A DNA stretch of 64,000 bases from Pantoea agglomerans (GTDB taxonomy: Bacteria; Pseudomonadota; Gammaproteobacteria; Enterobacterales; Enterobacteriaceae): positions 4,030,001 through 4,094,000 of the forward strand of contig NZ_CP090207.1 in NCBI RefSeq assembly GCF_021397715.1, in the 5' to 3' direction. The first letter of the stretch is position 1. Each line of letters opens with the position of its first letter. The position numbers were made by a program, and so were the translations under genes. Positions 28,465 through 37,098 of this stretch are shown piece by piece. The notes beneath the pieces were generated by a model. It was given only the letters and a program-made list of their open reading frames with translations. It did no database searches and was not told the DNA's origin.

Positions 28465-29598
28465 ATGACGGAACAAAAAGACTCCTCCGCCATGGTTGAA
28501 GAAACCACCCCAGCGGTTGACCGCTCTGCTGCCAGCAACACCACACCACCCCGTAAAGCAAAAAACGGTGGCATGGTGCTGGGTGCGGTTGCGATCGTCA
28601 TTGCGCTGGCGATTGGTGCGGGTTTATACCTTAATGGGAAACATCAGGCTGATTTACAGGCACAGACCAACCAGCGCCTGAGCGAGCAGCTTAGCGCGCT
28701 CCAGCAGCAGGCCAGTAGCGATAAGCAGCAGCTCACCCAACAGCTGAGCAGCACCGAAACGGCCCTGCAGAAAGCCGAAGCACAACAGGGCGCATCCACA
28801 AAAGAGCTGGAAACGCTGCGTGAGAAAGTCGCCGTAATTTCAGGCAACGATGTCCGTAGCTGGTTGCTGGCACAGGCTGATTATCTGGTGAAACTGGCCG
28901 GTCGCAAACTGTGGAGCGACCAGGATGTCACTACCGCTGCCGCGTTGCTGAAAAGCGCCGATGCCAGTCTGGCCGATATGAATGACCCGAGCGTAATGAA
29001 TGTTCGTCGCGCCCTGACTCAGGATATCAGCACGCTCTCTTCGGTCACTCAGGTCGATTATGACGGTGTGATCCTGAAACTGAACCAGCTGTCGAACAAC
29101 GTCGATAACCTGCGTCTGGCCGATAATGACAGCGATGATGCGCCGATGGATAGCGACGGCGGTGAACTGTCAGGTTCGGTGCGCGAATGGCGGCAGAATC
29201 TGGTGAAGAGCTGGCACAATTTTATGGATGACTTCATTACCATCCGTCGCCGTGACAACACCGCACAACCGCTGCTGGCCCCTAATCAGGACGTTTATTT
29301 GCGTGAGAACATTCGTTCTCGTCTGCTGATCGCCGCCCAGGCGGTGCCACGCCATCAGGATGAAATCTACAAACAGTCAATCGACACCGTTTCTGCCTGG
29401 GTTCGCGCCTGGTACGACACCAATGATGCCGCCACCAAAGCGTTTCTCGCCCAGCTGGATGAGCTGAGCCAGCAGAGCATCAATATGGACCTGCCAGATA
29501 ATCTGGAAAGCCAGCCGTTACTTGAGCAACTGATGCAAACCCGCGTGCGGAACCTGTTAGCGCAACCCTCTGCCGCTGCTAATCAGCAGGGAGGCTAA
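28465..29598 (+). CDS. hemX: HemX, membrane protein of the hemCDXY operon
   Basis: A 377-residue bitopic inner-membrane protein. A polar N terminus (MTEQKDSS) precedes one membrane helix around residues 37-57, then a long coiled coil rich in Gln/Ala, then a conserved periplasmic domain with [19 protein letters not shown]. It was once called uroporphyrinogen III methylase, but there is no methyltransferase motif, so the role remains unknown. hemY follows two bases after its stop. Confidence 0.93.
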   Translation: MTEQKDSSAMVEETTPAVDRSAASNTTPPRKAKNGGMVLGAVAIVIALAIGAGLYLNGKHQADLQAQTNQRLSEQLSALQQQASSDKQQLTQQLSSTETALQKAEAQQGASTKELETLREKVAVISGNDVRSWLLAQADYLVKLAGRKLWSDQDVTTAAALLKSADASLADMNDPSVMNVRRALTQDISTLSSVTQVDYDGVILKLNQLSNNVDNLRLADNDSDDAPMDSDGGELSGSVREWRQNLVKSWHNFMDDFITIRRRDNTAQPLLAPNQDVYLRENIRSRLLIAAQAVPRHQDEIYKQSIDTVSAWVRAWYDTNDAATKAFLAQLDELSQQSINMDLPDNLESQPLLEQLMQTRVRNLLAQPSAAANQQGG

Positions 29599-29600
29599 GC

Positions 29601-30797
29601 ATGCTTAAGGTATTTATCCTCTTTATCCTGCTGATTGCGGGCGTGGTGCTGGGACCGATGATCGCCGGTCATCAGGGCTATGTGCTGATTCAGACCGATA
29701 ACTGGAATATCGAAACCAGCGTTACCGGCCTGGTGATTATCCTGATCATCAGCCTGCTGGTGATTCTGGCGGTGGAGTGGCTGCTGCGTCGCGTGCTGCG
29801 TACCGGTGCCCGTACCCGCGGCTGGTTTACCGGCCGTAAGCGTCGTCGCGCCCAGCGTCATACCCAGTCGGCGCTGATGAAGCTGGCAGAAGGCGACCAT
29901 CGTCAGGTTGAAAAGCTGCTCTCTAAGGATGCCGATCATGCAGATGTGCCGGTCGCTAACTACCTGCTGGCGGCGGAAGCGGCGCAACAGCGCGGTGATG
30001 AAGCCCGCGCCAATCAGCATCTGGAGCGGGCGGCTGAGCTGTCAGACAGCAACACCATTCCGGTAGAAATTGCCCGCGCGCGAATTCAGCTGGCGCGTAA
30101 CGAAGATCACGCCGCCCGTCACAGCATCGATCGATTACTGGAAGTCGCGCCGCGCCATCCTGAAGTGCTGCGTCTGGCCGAACAGGCGTATATCCGTACC
30201 GGTGCCTGGAGCGCCCTGCTCGATATACTGCCTGCGATGCAGAAAACCCAGGTCGGCGATGACGATCATCGCACTGCCCTGCAGCAGCAAGCCTGGCTGG
30301 GCCTGATGAGTCAGGCGATGGCCGATCAGGGTAGCGATGGACTGAAGCGCTGGTGGGGCAATCTGAGCCGTAAAACCCGCCAGGAAACGACGCTGCAGGT
30401 GGCGATGGCTGACCACCTGATTGAGTGTGACGATCACGATACCGCGCAGTCAATCGTGCTGGAAGGGCTGAAACGTCACTATGACGATCGGCTGGTGCTG
30501 CTGATGCCGCGCATTAAGAGCGGCAATCCGGAGGCGCTGGAGAAAGCGTTACGCCAGCAGATCAAACAACACGGTGCGACGCCGCTGCTACACAGCACGC
30601 TGGGTCAGTTGTTGATGCGTCATGGTGAATGGCAACAGGCGGCCGAGGCGCTGCAGCAGGCGCTGGCGCAACGTCCTGATGCGTTCGACTATGCGTGGCT
30701 GGCGGATGTGTATGATCGTCTGCATCGTCCGGAAGAAGCGGCGAAAATGCGTCGTGAGGGGTTACTGCTGACGCTGAAGAATAATCCCGGCGGCTGA
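29601..30797 (+). CDS. hemY: HemY, TPR-containing inner-membrane protein
   Basis: A 398-residue protein with two N-terminal membrane helices (about residues 3-22 and 42-62) followed by a basic loop and tetratricopeptide-like helices, for example EVLRLAEQAYIRTGAW and HSTLGQLLMRHGEWQQAAEALQ split between repeats. It is assigned to the haem pathway by operon position; it is unrelated to the protoporphyrinogen oxidase HemY of Gram-positives. Preceded by GGGAGG and followed by a terminator. Confidence 0.95.
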   Translation: MLKVFILFILLIAGVVLGPMIAGHQGYVLIQTDNWNIETSVTGLVIILIISLLVILAVEWLLRRVLRTGARTRGWFTGRKRRRAQRHTQSALMKLAEGDHRQVEKLLSKDADHADVPVANYLLAAEAAQQRGDEARANQHLERAAELSDSNTIPVEIARARIQLARNEDHAARHSIDRLLEVAPRHPEVLRLAEQAYIRTGAWSALLDILPAMQKTQVGDDDHRTALQQQAWLGLMSQAMADQGSDGLKRWWGNLSRKTRQETTLQVAMADHLIECDDHDTAQSIVLEGLKRHYDDRLVLLMPRIKSGNPEALEKALRQQIKQHGATPLLHSTLGQLLMRHGEWQQAAEALQQALAQRPDAFDYAWLADVYDRLHRPEEAAKMRREGLLLTLKNNPGG

Positions 30798-30816
30798 TCG
30801 GGCTTAACAGAGTATG

Positions 30817-30842
30817 AAAGCCGGGCATGCCCGGCTTTTTTG
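30817..30842 (+). terminator. Terminator of hemCDXY
   Basis: A perfect 22-base palindrome (30817-30838) with AAAGCCGGGC on one side and GCCCGGCTTT on the other, followed by further T residues, 20 bases beyond the hemY stop. Confidence 0.9.
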
Positions 30843-30879
30843 TGCCCGTCATTTACCGTCCGTTCAGTAACACGCAGAT

Positions 30880-31078
30880 AAAAAAACACCTGCCATTGGC
30901 AGGTGTAAGATCAGGTCGGTAAGACAACCGGGAGGTACCTGACTCAACGTGGTGTCCGTTAACCCTGTAAGACTTATGCGATACAGGCAGGCAGACAACA
31001 GGTACCTAAAAATTGGCTCTGCATCATTCCCAGGTTTATGTTGCATCAGCAAACATAAGAGGTGGAATGAGCATCTAC
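30880..31078 (-). ncRNA. glmZ: Small regulatory RNA GlmZ
   Basis: On the minus strand the first bases GTAGATGCTCATTCCA match E. coli GlmZ, and inner blocks such as CACGTTGAGT and GACCTG recur in order. Length is about 199 bases (E. coli 207). The 3' end is a rho-independent terminator, ACACCTGCCA paired with TGGCAGGTGT (30886-30906), then seven T. GlmZ base-pairs with glmS mRNA with Hfq to raise glucosamine-6-phosphate synthase; RapZ directs its cleavage by RNase E. In E. coli glmZ also follows hemY, so position supports the call. Confidence 0.93.
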
Positions 31079-31089
31079 AAAATCATTAT

Positions 31090-31105
31090 TGCATAATTCA
31101 TGCCA
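31090..31105 (-). promoter_or_regulatory. Sigma54 promoter of glmZ
   Basis: TGGCATGAATTATGCA on the minus strand has the GG and GC dinucleotides spaced as in -24/-12 promoters, and lies 12 bases before the GlmZ 5' end. Sigma54 control of glmZ through GlrR is known in Enterobacteria. Confidence 0.75.
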
Positions 31106-31189
31106 GGTTTATGATTTTTTTTAAAACCTCAATAAATCAGCAAGTTAAAGAATTAACTGAAAGCATCTTGCGGGAGACCTGCCGGGAAG

Positions 31190-31302
31190 TGTAGGTATTT
31201 AGCGACAGCGGTGACTTTCTCTGTCTCTGAATAGAGACAGTTAAAATAAACTGACTGTGAACGCAATAATAACAATGACTTATCTGTCGGCAATTCACGA
31301 CG
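31190..31302. promoter_or_regulatory. Three GlrR (QseF) binding sites upstream of glmZ
   Basis: The GlrR site is TGTC-N10-GACA. One perfect copy is at 31222-31239. Two one-mismatch copies flank it: TGTA-N10-GACA at 31190-31207 and TGTC-N10-GACG at 31285-31302. They lie about 110-225 bases upstream of the GlmZ start, as expected for an enhancer-binding activator of a sigma54 promoter. Confidence 0.75.
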
Positions 31303-31391
31303 CTGCCGATCCAGTTCATACTGCTGGCGAAATCAAAGTGGGATGAATCTGGCTACACGCGCAGACACGCTTCTACCATTGGGCAGGCTTC

Positions 31392-31573
31392 AGGAAGCAT
31401 ACGCCTTTCGCAAAGACGCAAAAAACGCCTTCACTGGCGGGCTCAGTGCGGGCGATTACGCACCTCATCCCTGAGGTGCGCCCGTAGCCAGGCTAACGCT
31501 TTGCGTTGTTTAAAAACGTTCCCCGCGGTTTTGTCTCTGGCCCGCGATGCTTTGCTACAGGCGTATGCTTCCT
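31392..31573. repeat. Long-range inverted repeat with inner hairpin
   Basis: AGGAAGCATACGCCT (31392-31406) is exactly inverted at 31559-31573, and GCAAAG inside each arm is also conserved. Within, GCACCTCA (31460-31467) pairs with TGAGGTGC (31472-31479) across four bases. No coding sequence is convincing. It may be an extragenic repeat or an uncharacterised structured RNA. Confidence 0.5.
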
Positions 31574-31677
31574 TCGCTTCACGTCTGGCAGACACATCAG
31601 GTACTTAGATTAGCACTCCAGACGGTTGCCAGCCCAAACCAGAGTCAGTCTGCCCGCAATGCAAATGCTCAACGCGC

Positions 31678-31778
31678 AGGGAATAGGGTCAGAGGAGGAA
31701 AGCGTCCCGCGCCAGGGACGGCGCGGGCCGAGCGGCCATGGATGGCATTAGCGCCTTTCCGATCTGACCGTATTCCCT
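31678..31778. repeat. 101-bp imperfect palindrome (MITE-like)
   Basis: Outer arms AGGGAATAGGGTCAGA (31678-31693) and its inverse (31763-31778) differ at one base, with a further GGAAAG match inside. The interior holds two smaller hairpins: CCCGCGCC/GGCGCGGG (31706-31727) and GCCAT/ATGGC (31734-31745). The form suits a non-autonomous repeat, but copy number cannot be seen from one window. Confidence 0.5.
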
Positions 31779-31865
31779 GTGCAGGCTCGAACTTACAGCT
31801 ACGCTGTTCCTCTGCCCCCTACCCCAATCTCCCGCAGAAATTCTCATCCTCTTTTTATTCAGCCG

Positions 31866-31894
31866 AAAAAAAACCTGTCTTTTCAGACAGGTTT
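31866..31894 (-). terminator. Second copy of the tRNA operon terminator
   Basis: AAACCTGTC and GACAGGTTT with loop TTTTCA, followed on the minus strand by eight T. It belongs to the duplicated block downstream of tRNA-Pro. Confidence 0.8.
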
Positions 31895-31900
31895 CTAAAA

Positions 31901-31994
31901 TGGTCGGCGAGAGAGGATTACCCGGCTCTGCGAGCCGCGCCCTGCGGGCCGTTGCTGAAGCAACGTTGTCTCGCTACGCTCGGCTCAAACCTCC
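31901..31994 (-). pseudogene. Interrupted tRNA-Pro 3' fragment
   Basis: On the minus strand the T-arm 5' strand GGAGGTTTGA (31985-31994) and the T-arm/acceptor 3' strand with CCA (31901-31919) match proM, but 65 bases lie between them in the T-loop. That insert is made of small hairpins: GGCTC/GAGCC (31924-31936), GCCC/GGGC (31939-31949) and CGTTGCT/AGCAACG (31950-31965). Everything 5' of the T-arm is absent, so it cannot be a working tRNA. Confidence 0.65.
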
Positions 31995-32029
31995 TTCGGA
32001 GATTCTCATCCTCTTTTTTTACTCAGACG

Positions 32030-32058
32030 AAAAAAAACCTGTCTTTTCAGACAGGTTT
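32030..32058 (-). terminator. Terminator of the argX-hisR-leuT-proM operon
   Basis: AAACCTGTC (32035-32043) pairs with GACAGGTTT (32050-32058), followed on the minus strand by eight T, seven bases beyond the tRNA-Pro CCA end. Confidence 0.9.
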
Positions 32059-32064
32059 CTAAAA

Positions 32065-32141
32065 TGGTCGGCGAGAGAGGATTCGAACCTCCGACCCACT
32101 GGTCCCAAACCAGTTGCGCTACCAAGCTGCGCTACTCGCCG
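32065..32141 (-). tRNA. proM: tRNA-Pro (anticodon TGG)
   Basis: A 77-base tRNA with encoded CCA. Acceptor CGGCGAG pairs with CTCGCCG, the anticodon stem CTGGT/ACCAG encloses TGG, and the T-arm is GGAGG TTCGAAT CCTCT. Last gene of the tRNA operon, as in E. coli. Confidence 0.97.
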
Positions 32142-32161
32142 ATTTTTTTAACTGTTTTGCC

Positions 32162-32248
32162 TGGTGCGAAGAGAGGGACTTGAACCCTCACGTCCGTTAA
32201 GACACTAACACCTGAAGCTAGCGCGTCTACCAATTCCGCCACCTTCGC
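32162..32248 (-). tRNA. leuT: tRNA-Leu (anticodon CAG)
   Basis: An 87-base class II tRNA with long variable arm, acceptor GCGAAGG and encoded CCA. The anticodon loop contains CAG within CTTCAGG. Third gene of the operon. Confidence 0.97.
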
Positions 32249-32264
32249 GTATCCCAGCAAAATC

Positions 32265-32341
32265 TGGGGTGGCTAATGGGACTCGAACCCACGACAACTG
32301 GAATCACAATCCAGGGCTCTACCAACTGAGCTATAGCCACC
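32265..32341 (-). tRNA. hisR: tRNA-His (anticodon GTG)
   Basis: A 77-base tRNA including the extra 5' G that marks tRNA-His; acceptor GTGGCTA pairs with TAGCCAC, anticodon GTG in GATTGTGAT, encoded CCA. Confidence 0.97.
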
Positions 32342-32442
32342 ACAATACTTAATGTTACAAGTTCAAAACCTGCAGCATCTGAATCTTTACTGCCAACTAA
32401 CGCGGTAAATCAAACCACCGAAGCTCATGCGCACAAACGATA

Positions 32443-32519
<77 letters not shown>

Positions 32520-32540
32520 GTAGCGCCGTTGCGGATGTGC

Positions 32541-32569
32541 ATACTAGAGATAAGCGCCAATCGTGTCTA
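32541..32569 (-). promoter_or_regulatory. Promoter of the tRNA operon
   Basis: TAGACA (32564-32569) and TAGTAT (32541-32546) are 17 bases apart on the minus strand, giving a start near 32534, about 15 bases before tRNA-Arg. A GC-containing discriminator follows. Confidence 0.6.
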
Positions 32570-32677
32570 GTGCTTTTTCAATAAAAAAACGCGTTTGATT
32601 ACGCTTTGTGCATTTCGTCGACAAATAGTGCACTTCTCCCGCCGTAACGGGTAAAAACGCGGCATTAATCAGCAATA

Positions 32678-33418
32678 TCAGAGATCGCCCCGCCAGTGAT
32701 AGCGCAAATATTTCAGCAGTTTTAATTGCCGCCGCAGGCGACTCGGTTGCCTGATCAGCCGGTAGAGCCACTCCAGTCCGAGCCGCTGCCAGATTTTAGG
32801 CGCACGCTTCACATGACCGGTGAAAACATCGTAGGTGCCACCAACACCCATATAGAGCGCATCAGGCCATTGAGCACGGCACGCCAGCATCAGCAGCTCC
32901 TGACGAGGAGAACCCAGCGCCACCGTCACCAGCTTCGCGCCACTGGCAGCCACGCGGGCAAACAGTGCGTCCTGTTCGGCTGGGGCAAAGTAACCATCCT
33001 GCGCCCCGACAATGTTCACATTCCACTGACGACGCAGCTTGTCGCAGGTTTCATCCAGCACCGCCTGACGTCCGCCGATCAGAAATACCGGCGTGCCTTC
33101 GCGTCCGGCCCGCTCCATCAGCGCTTCCCATAAATCTGCGCCCGCAATGCGCTGCACCGACGCCTGCGGGTATTTTTTACGAATTGAACGGACGATGCTG
33201 ATGCCGTCCGGGTAAGCGAACTCCGCCTGCGCTAACAGGTTACGCAATCCCTCATCCTGTTCAGCAGTCAGAATCTTTTCTGCATTAATAGCCACTAAGA
33301 TGCCGCTGCGCACGCCCTGCGGCGGCATTAAAAAATCCACCGCCGACGGCATACTGTCGAAGCCATACAAGGTGACGCCGCGAATCAGGTACTGCGGCGA
33401 GTCAGGTAACTTTGTCAT
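32678..33418 (-). CDS. wecG: UDP-ManNAcA transferase WecG (RffM)
   Basis: Adds N-acetyl-mannosaminuronic acid to the lipid-linked GlcNAc to give ECA lipid II. 246 residues from the ATG at 33418, the E. coli length. Family blocks are clear: [34 protein letters not shown] and [18 protein letters not shown]. It is the last gene of the ECA operon, 25 bases after wzyE. yifK, which follows in E. coli, is absent. A short weak hairpin before seven T near 32590-32605 may end the transcript. Confidence 0.96.
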   Translation of the reverse strand: MTKLPDSPQYLIRGVTLYGFDSMPSAVDFLMPPQGVRSGILVAINAEKILTAEQDEGLRNLLAQAEFAYPDGISIVRSIRKKYPQASVQRIAGADLWEALMERAGREGTPVFLIGGRQAVLDETCDKLRRQWNVNIVGAQDGYFAPAEQDALFARVAASGAKLVTVALGSPRQELLMLACRAQWPDALYMGVGGTYDVFTGHVKRAPKIWQRLGLEWLYRLIRQPSRLRRQLKLLKYLRYHWRGDL

Positions 33419-33443
33419 ATCTTCCGTCAATCCCAGAGGTTAT

Positions 33444-34787
33444 TCAGGAGGGGCTATGTAACACCCGCCTGCTGCGGTCGCGAATTAAACCAGCGCGATC
33501 CAATAACCAGAATAGTAATTTAGCCAGGCCCAGGCAGGCGGCAAAAATAATCGCGAAAAACACCACGCGTGAGCCAAACGCATCCAGCCCTTCACGGGCC
33601 AGCACGATCATGTTGAACACCGCACCAAAACAGAAACTTTGCAGGATCGCCCCGCTGTAGCGATTGGTTTCCTGGCAGCCGCGCGCATAGAGCGCATCGA
33701 AGGCTTTAATAATCATCCCCACCGCCACCGCGCCAACAGGAATCGCCCAGACGCCACCCATTACCACCAGCGAGCCGATCAGCGTCGGTGAAATGGCCAG
33801 TCCCGAGTGGTTGTTCAGCACTTCCCAGGTGAAGTAGTTTGCGCTGTTCAGCACCGCCAGCGGACGATCCGGCCACAGCCAGCTGGGGATAAAGACATAA
33901 AAGTCACGCCACAGCGGCGCCAGCCCCTGGAACTCAATACGGGCATAGTTATCCAGCAGTAACGCCAGATTCTCCCACGGCGAGAAGGTATCACGCGTCA
34001 GGTAAAGGAAGGTGTAAAACGCTTCATCGCCCATGACGTCGAGGTTGTAACGGCGCAGCGCCAGCCAGAACATTCCGGCAATCGCCATGACGCCTGCGGT
34101 CGCCAGCATCCACAGCGTAATCCAGCCGCGGGTGATGCCGATAAACAGAAACAGGGCGAAGGCGATAATAATATTGGCCCGGGTCCCGCCGACCAGCGCA
34201 TAGGTCAGCAAACCAAACGCGACTGTCACCACCAGAAACAGCAGCCAGTTGCGCTGCGTCGGACGCAAAAAATAGGGGATCAGCATCGCCGGAATAAAGA
34301 AATAGAAGAAGCGTTTCAGCGCCACGCCAGAGACTTCACTGGAAAAAATCTGGTTATAGGCGGTCAGGCGGAACAGCAGAAACCCATTGTGGATGAAAAA
34401 CACCGTCACGGTACCCAGCGCCACCAGCGCCAGAATGACACAGGTCAGATGGGTTTCGACCCGATTCATCTGCAGCCAGGGTTTAGCGGGCGGAGCATTA
34501 GCGGGCCTCAGCCGTACCTTATAGCTAACGTAGTAGATGGCATAAAAACCTGTGGCCGACAGCAGCGCCTCCAGCAGTGAGGGCACCGGCACGACCCCGA
34601 CATTGAAGCGGAACACCAGTATGCTGGTCAGCGGAAAACCAAAGTAGAAGGTCAGTAAAAACAGCAGAGTGAAGAACAGGTGAAAGTTAAAACGCACCCG
34701 CTTAAACTCCCGCCAGGTCAGGGTCAGAATAAACCCCAGCGACAGCAGATAAACCATCAGCAGACCGCTAAACTGCATAAGGCTCAT
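33444..34787 (-). CDS. wzyE: ECA polymerase WzyE
   Basis: Integral membrane polymerase that links ECA trisaccharide repeats at the periplasmic face. 447 residues (E. coli 450) with about eleven membrane helices. Blocks such as [19 protein letters not shown] and [20 protein letters not shown] are nearly identical to E. coli. The ATG at 34787 overlaps the wecF stop by four bases and gives [10 protein letters not shown]. Confidence 0.95.
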   Translation of the reverse strand: MSLMQFSGLLMVYLLSLGFILTLTWREFKRVRFNFHLFFTLLFLLTFYFGFPLTSILVFRFNVGVVPVPSLLEALLSATGFYAIYYVSYKVRLRPANAPPAKPWLQMNRVETHLTCVILALVALGTVTVFFIHNGFLLFRLTAYNQIFSSEVSGVALKRFFYFFIPAMLIPYFLRPTQRNWLLFLVVTVAFGLLTYALVGGTRANIIIAFALFLFIGITRGWITLWMLATAGVMAIAGMFWLALRRYNLDVMGDEAFYTFLYLTRDTFSPWENLALLLDNYARIEFQGLAPLWRDFYVFIPSWLWPDRPLAVLNSANYFTWEVLNNHSGLAISPTLIGSLVVMGGVWAIPVGAVAVGMIIKAFDALYARGCQETNRYSGAILQSFCFGAVFNMIVLAREGLDAFGSRVVFFAIIFAACLGLAKLLFWLLDRAGLIRDRSRRVLHSPS

Positions 34788-35851
34788 GACAACTCCCCTT
34801 CGCTGAGGCGTAATGCGTTGCGCCATCCCGCCAGATAGCCGGGGGCAAAAAAGGCGATCGCCTGCTTATCGCAGCCAGCCAGCTGACGGCGTGCTTCGGC
34901 AACGACCGCTGGCGTCAGCGCATCCTCACTGAACAGCACCGGCAGCTGCTGCTCCGCTACATCCCGCCAGAACGGATTTTTACGACTCAGAACAAACGGC
35001 ACGTTGGCCTGAATCAACAGGCATAAAGTCCCGATGCCTTGCTGGCGTTCAAACATAAAATAACCGACATGGCAGCGCGCCAGCAGCGCTAAATAGTTAT
35101 CAAACGCCATTTTTTCAGTGATCAGGTTCACCTGACCCTGCGGAAACAACGCCTCAGCCGCTGCCTGCACCTGACTGATATAAGCCTGATTGTTCGGCGG
35201 ATAACCCAACGGCACCTCGATGCGCACCTGGTCGCCAAACTGCGCGCGAATCGCCTTCAATCCATCAATGTGCCGGTTGCTGGGATCGCCTGAATTTCCC
35301 AGCAGCAGAGTAAACGTCGGATCGGGCGCAGAGTGAATCGCGACTTCCGGCATGCGGGTCGGGAAATAGAGCAACGCGCCCGGCACCCGACGATGGCGCT
35401 GCTGGTAATGATGCAGATCGCCGCGGGTGGCAAAAACCTGCGCCACCCGTCCCTGCGCCATCCGGCGCAGAAAATAGAACAGGCGAAACTTCAGGCTGCG
35501 TGAATCTTCATACAGATCGGCGCCCCAGACGTGCCAGAACAGCTGGGAACGCTGCAGCTTACCGCTGAGTAGCGCCAGCCAGATCCAGGGATTGAACTGG
35601 CCGTGGCAGAAAAAGCGTTGCTGACGATTGCTGGCCCGCTGCAATACCGCCTGCGCCAGCGCCTTTTTACTGGTAAAGCACTCAATCTGTAAGGCACCGA
35701 ACGGCGCTACGCTCTCAGGCTGCTGCGTCACCACCATAAAGTGGCGAGGTTTGGCCGCAGGCTGTTCAACGCTCAGTACGTCGTTGAAAAAGCGCAGCAC
35801 CGTAAGGTTGTGGTGGGGAATATCCGATCCCAGAACGTGAATTAAAGTCAT
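34784..35851 (-). CDS. wecF: Fuc4NAc transferase WecF (RffT)
   Basis: Adds 4-acetamido-4,6-dideoxy-galactose to ECA lipid II to form lipid III. 355 residues from the ATG at 35851 (E. coli 359). The N terminus [20 protein letters not shown] and the segments [15 protein letters not shown] and [14 protein letters not shown] fix the family. Four-base overlaps with wzxE upstream and wzyE downstream indicate coupled translation. Confidence 0.95.
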   Translation of the reverse strand: MTLIHVLGSDIPHHNLTVLRFFNDVLSVEQPAAKPRHFMVVTQQPESVAPFGALQIECFTSKKALAQAVLQRASNRQQRFFCHGQFNPWIWLALLSGKLQRSQLFWHVWGADLYEDSRSLKFRLFYFLRRMAQGRVAQVFATRGDLHHYQQRHRRVPGALLYFPTRMPEVAIHSAPDPTFTLLLGNSGDPSNRHIDGLKAIRAQFGDQVRIEVPLGYPPNNQAYISQVQAAAEALFPQGQVNLITEKMAFDNYLALLARCHVGYFMFERQQGIGTLCLLIQANVPFVLSRKNPFWRDVAEQQLPVLFSEDALTPAVVAEARRQLAGCDKQAIAFFAPGYLAGWRNALRLSEGELS

Positions 35852-37098
35852 TTTTTCCGGCAATAAATCATAAAGGCGCCACAACACAGGGCGAAATAAG
35901 CCATATAGGTAAACATGTAGGCCTGCGCCGCACCCGTTGCGCCATGTAACGGGATCAGCCAGCGTGAGAACAGCGTCAGCAACACAAACTGGCTGATCTC
36001 AGTCAGAACATAAAAGCGCAGCGAGGCTTTGGCGATCACCAGATATCCGAAAACGTAGGCGCCCACTTTAAAAACATCGCCACACAGTTGCCAGATAAAC
36101 AGATCGCGCATGCCGCGAAACGCATCGGAAAACAGCAGGCTGATGGCAATATCACGCAGAACCCAGACGCCAAAACTGGCCACCGCCACCGCCGGCAGCA
36201 CAAAGCGCAGAGCACGCCCTATTTCCAGCGCGATATCGCGTTTGTTATCCAGTCGCGCCAACGTCGGCAGCAGCCAGACGCTGAAGGTAGCGGTGATAAA
36301 TTGCAGGTAGGCATCAGAGATGCTGGTCACGCCCTGCCAGAGACCGACCTGCGCCCAGCCCTGCTGCGCCGCCAGCAGGTTACGCATCATCACCCAGGCC
36401 ACCGGCAGCGTTACGGTGGTAATCAGCGCCATCAGGGTATATTTGGTCAGGTTACGGGCCAGTTCAGGCTGCCATTGCGGACGCAGCCAGCTGAGCGGCA
36501 AAGGGATGCGGCGTTTCAGCAGCGCCATCGCCGGTAGAAGCAGTAACGCCGGTACCAGCGCCAGCCCGATCAGTGCGCCCTGATAACCGCCAAACCACCA
36601 GCACAGCAGATAGCCGGCGACCCCAATCAGGCTGCCGAGAATCAGCGCCAGCGCATTGCCGCGCGCATCACGATAGCCTTTCAGCAATGCCAGACTAAAG
36701 TTCGCCCAGGCAATGCCGAGCTGAAGAAACGCCACCACGCGGATCACGTTCTGATAGCGATCGTGACCAAACAGCGCATGGCTGATCGGCCCAGCCGCCA
36801 GCAGGAACAGCAGCGCCAGTACGCCGGAAAAGCCCAGCACCATGGTCGACGCGGTACCGACCAGCGCCCGCAACTGCTCCGGCTGCTGCTGATATTGCGC
36901 CACATAGCTGGTCACGCCGTTGAAAATGCCGGCACCGGCCAGCACGCCCAGTACGGTGATCAGCTGACGAAAGTTTCCAGCCTGACCGACGCCTTCCGGC
37001 CCGAAGCTGACCGCCAGCAGTTTGACCACCAGTAACCCGGCAACAATTTTTACCAGCGTGGACGAGGCGGTCCACACCGAGGCTCTGGCGAGTGACAT
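35848..37098 (-). CDS. wzxE: ECA lipid III flippase WzxE
   Basis: Moves lipid III across the inner membrane. 416 residues, the E. coli length, with 12 predicted helices of the polysaccharide-exporter fold. It starts [18 protein letters not shown], and the core [15 protein letters not shown] and [20 protein letters not shown] agree with E. coli. Its ATG shares one base with the wecE stop (TGATG). Confidence 0.96.
   Translation of the reverse strand: MSLARASVWTASSTLVKIVAGLLVVKLLAVSFGPEGVGQAGNFRQLITVLGVLAGAGIFNGVTSYVAQYQQQPEQLRALVGTASTMVLGFSGVLALLFLLAAGPISHALFGHDRYQNVIRVVAFLQLGIAWANFSLALLKGYRDARGNALALILGSLIGVAGYLLCWWFGGYQGALIGLALVPALLLLPAMALLKRRIPLPLSWLRPQWQPELARNLTKYTLMALITTVTLPVAWVMMRNLLAAQQGWAQVGLWQGVTSISDAYLQFITATFSVWLLPTLARLDNKRDIALEIGRALRFVLPAVAVASFGVWVLRDIAISLLFSDAFRGMRDLFIWQLCGDVFKVGAYVFGYLVIAKASLRFYVLTEISQFVLLTLFSRWLIPLHGATGAAQAYMFTYMAYFALCCGAFMIYCRKK

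Larger units (their letters stand above)
31841..32083. repeat. Direct repeat: tRNA-Pro 3' end with its terminator
   Basis: Bases 31865-31919 are identical to 32029-32083 (55 bp), covering the tRNA operon terminator, the CCA end and the 3' acceptor/T-arm strand of tRNA-Pro. Similarity extends about 25 bases further left with small indels. The copies are offset by 164 bases. Confidence 0.9.

Noticed and set aside
31547-32062. A 171-codon open frame across the repeat region upstream of the tRNA operon
   Set aside because: It runs through palindromes and a terminator, repeats part of its own sequence because of the direct repeat, and shows no protein-like conservation.
31841-32083. Attachment sites of an integrated island at tRNA-Pro
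   Set aside because: Only 164 bases separate the repeats and there is no integrase or cargo; at most a scar.
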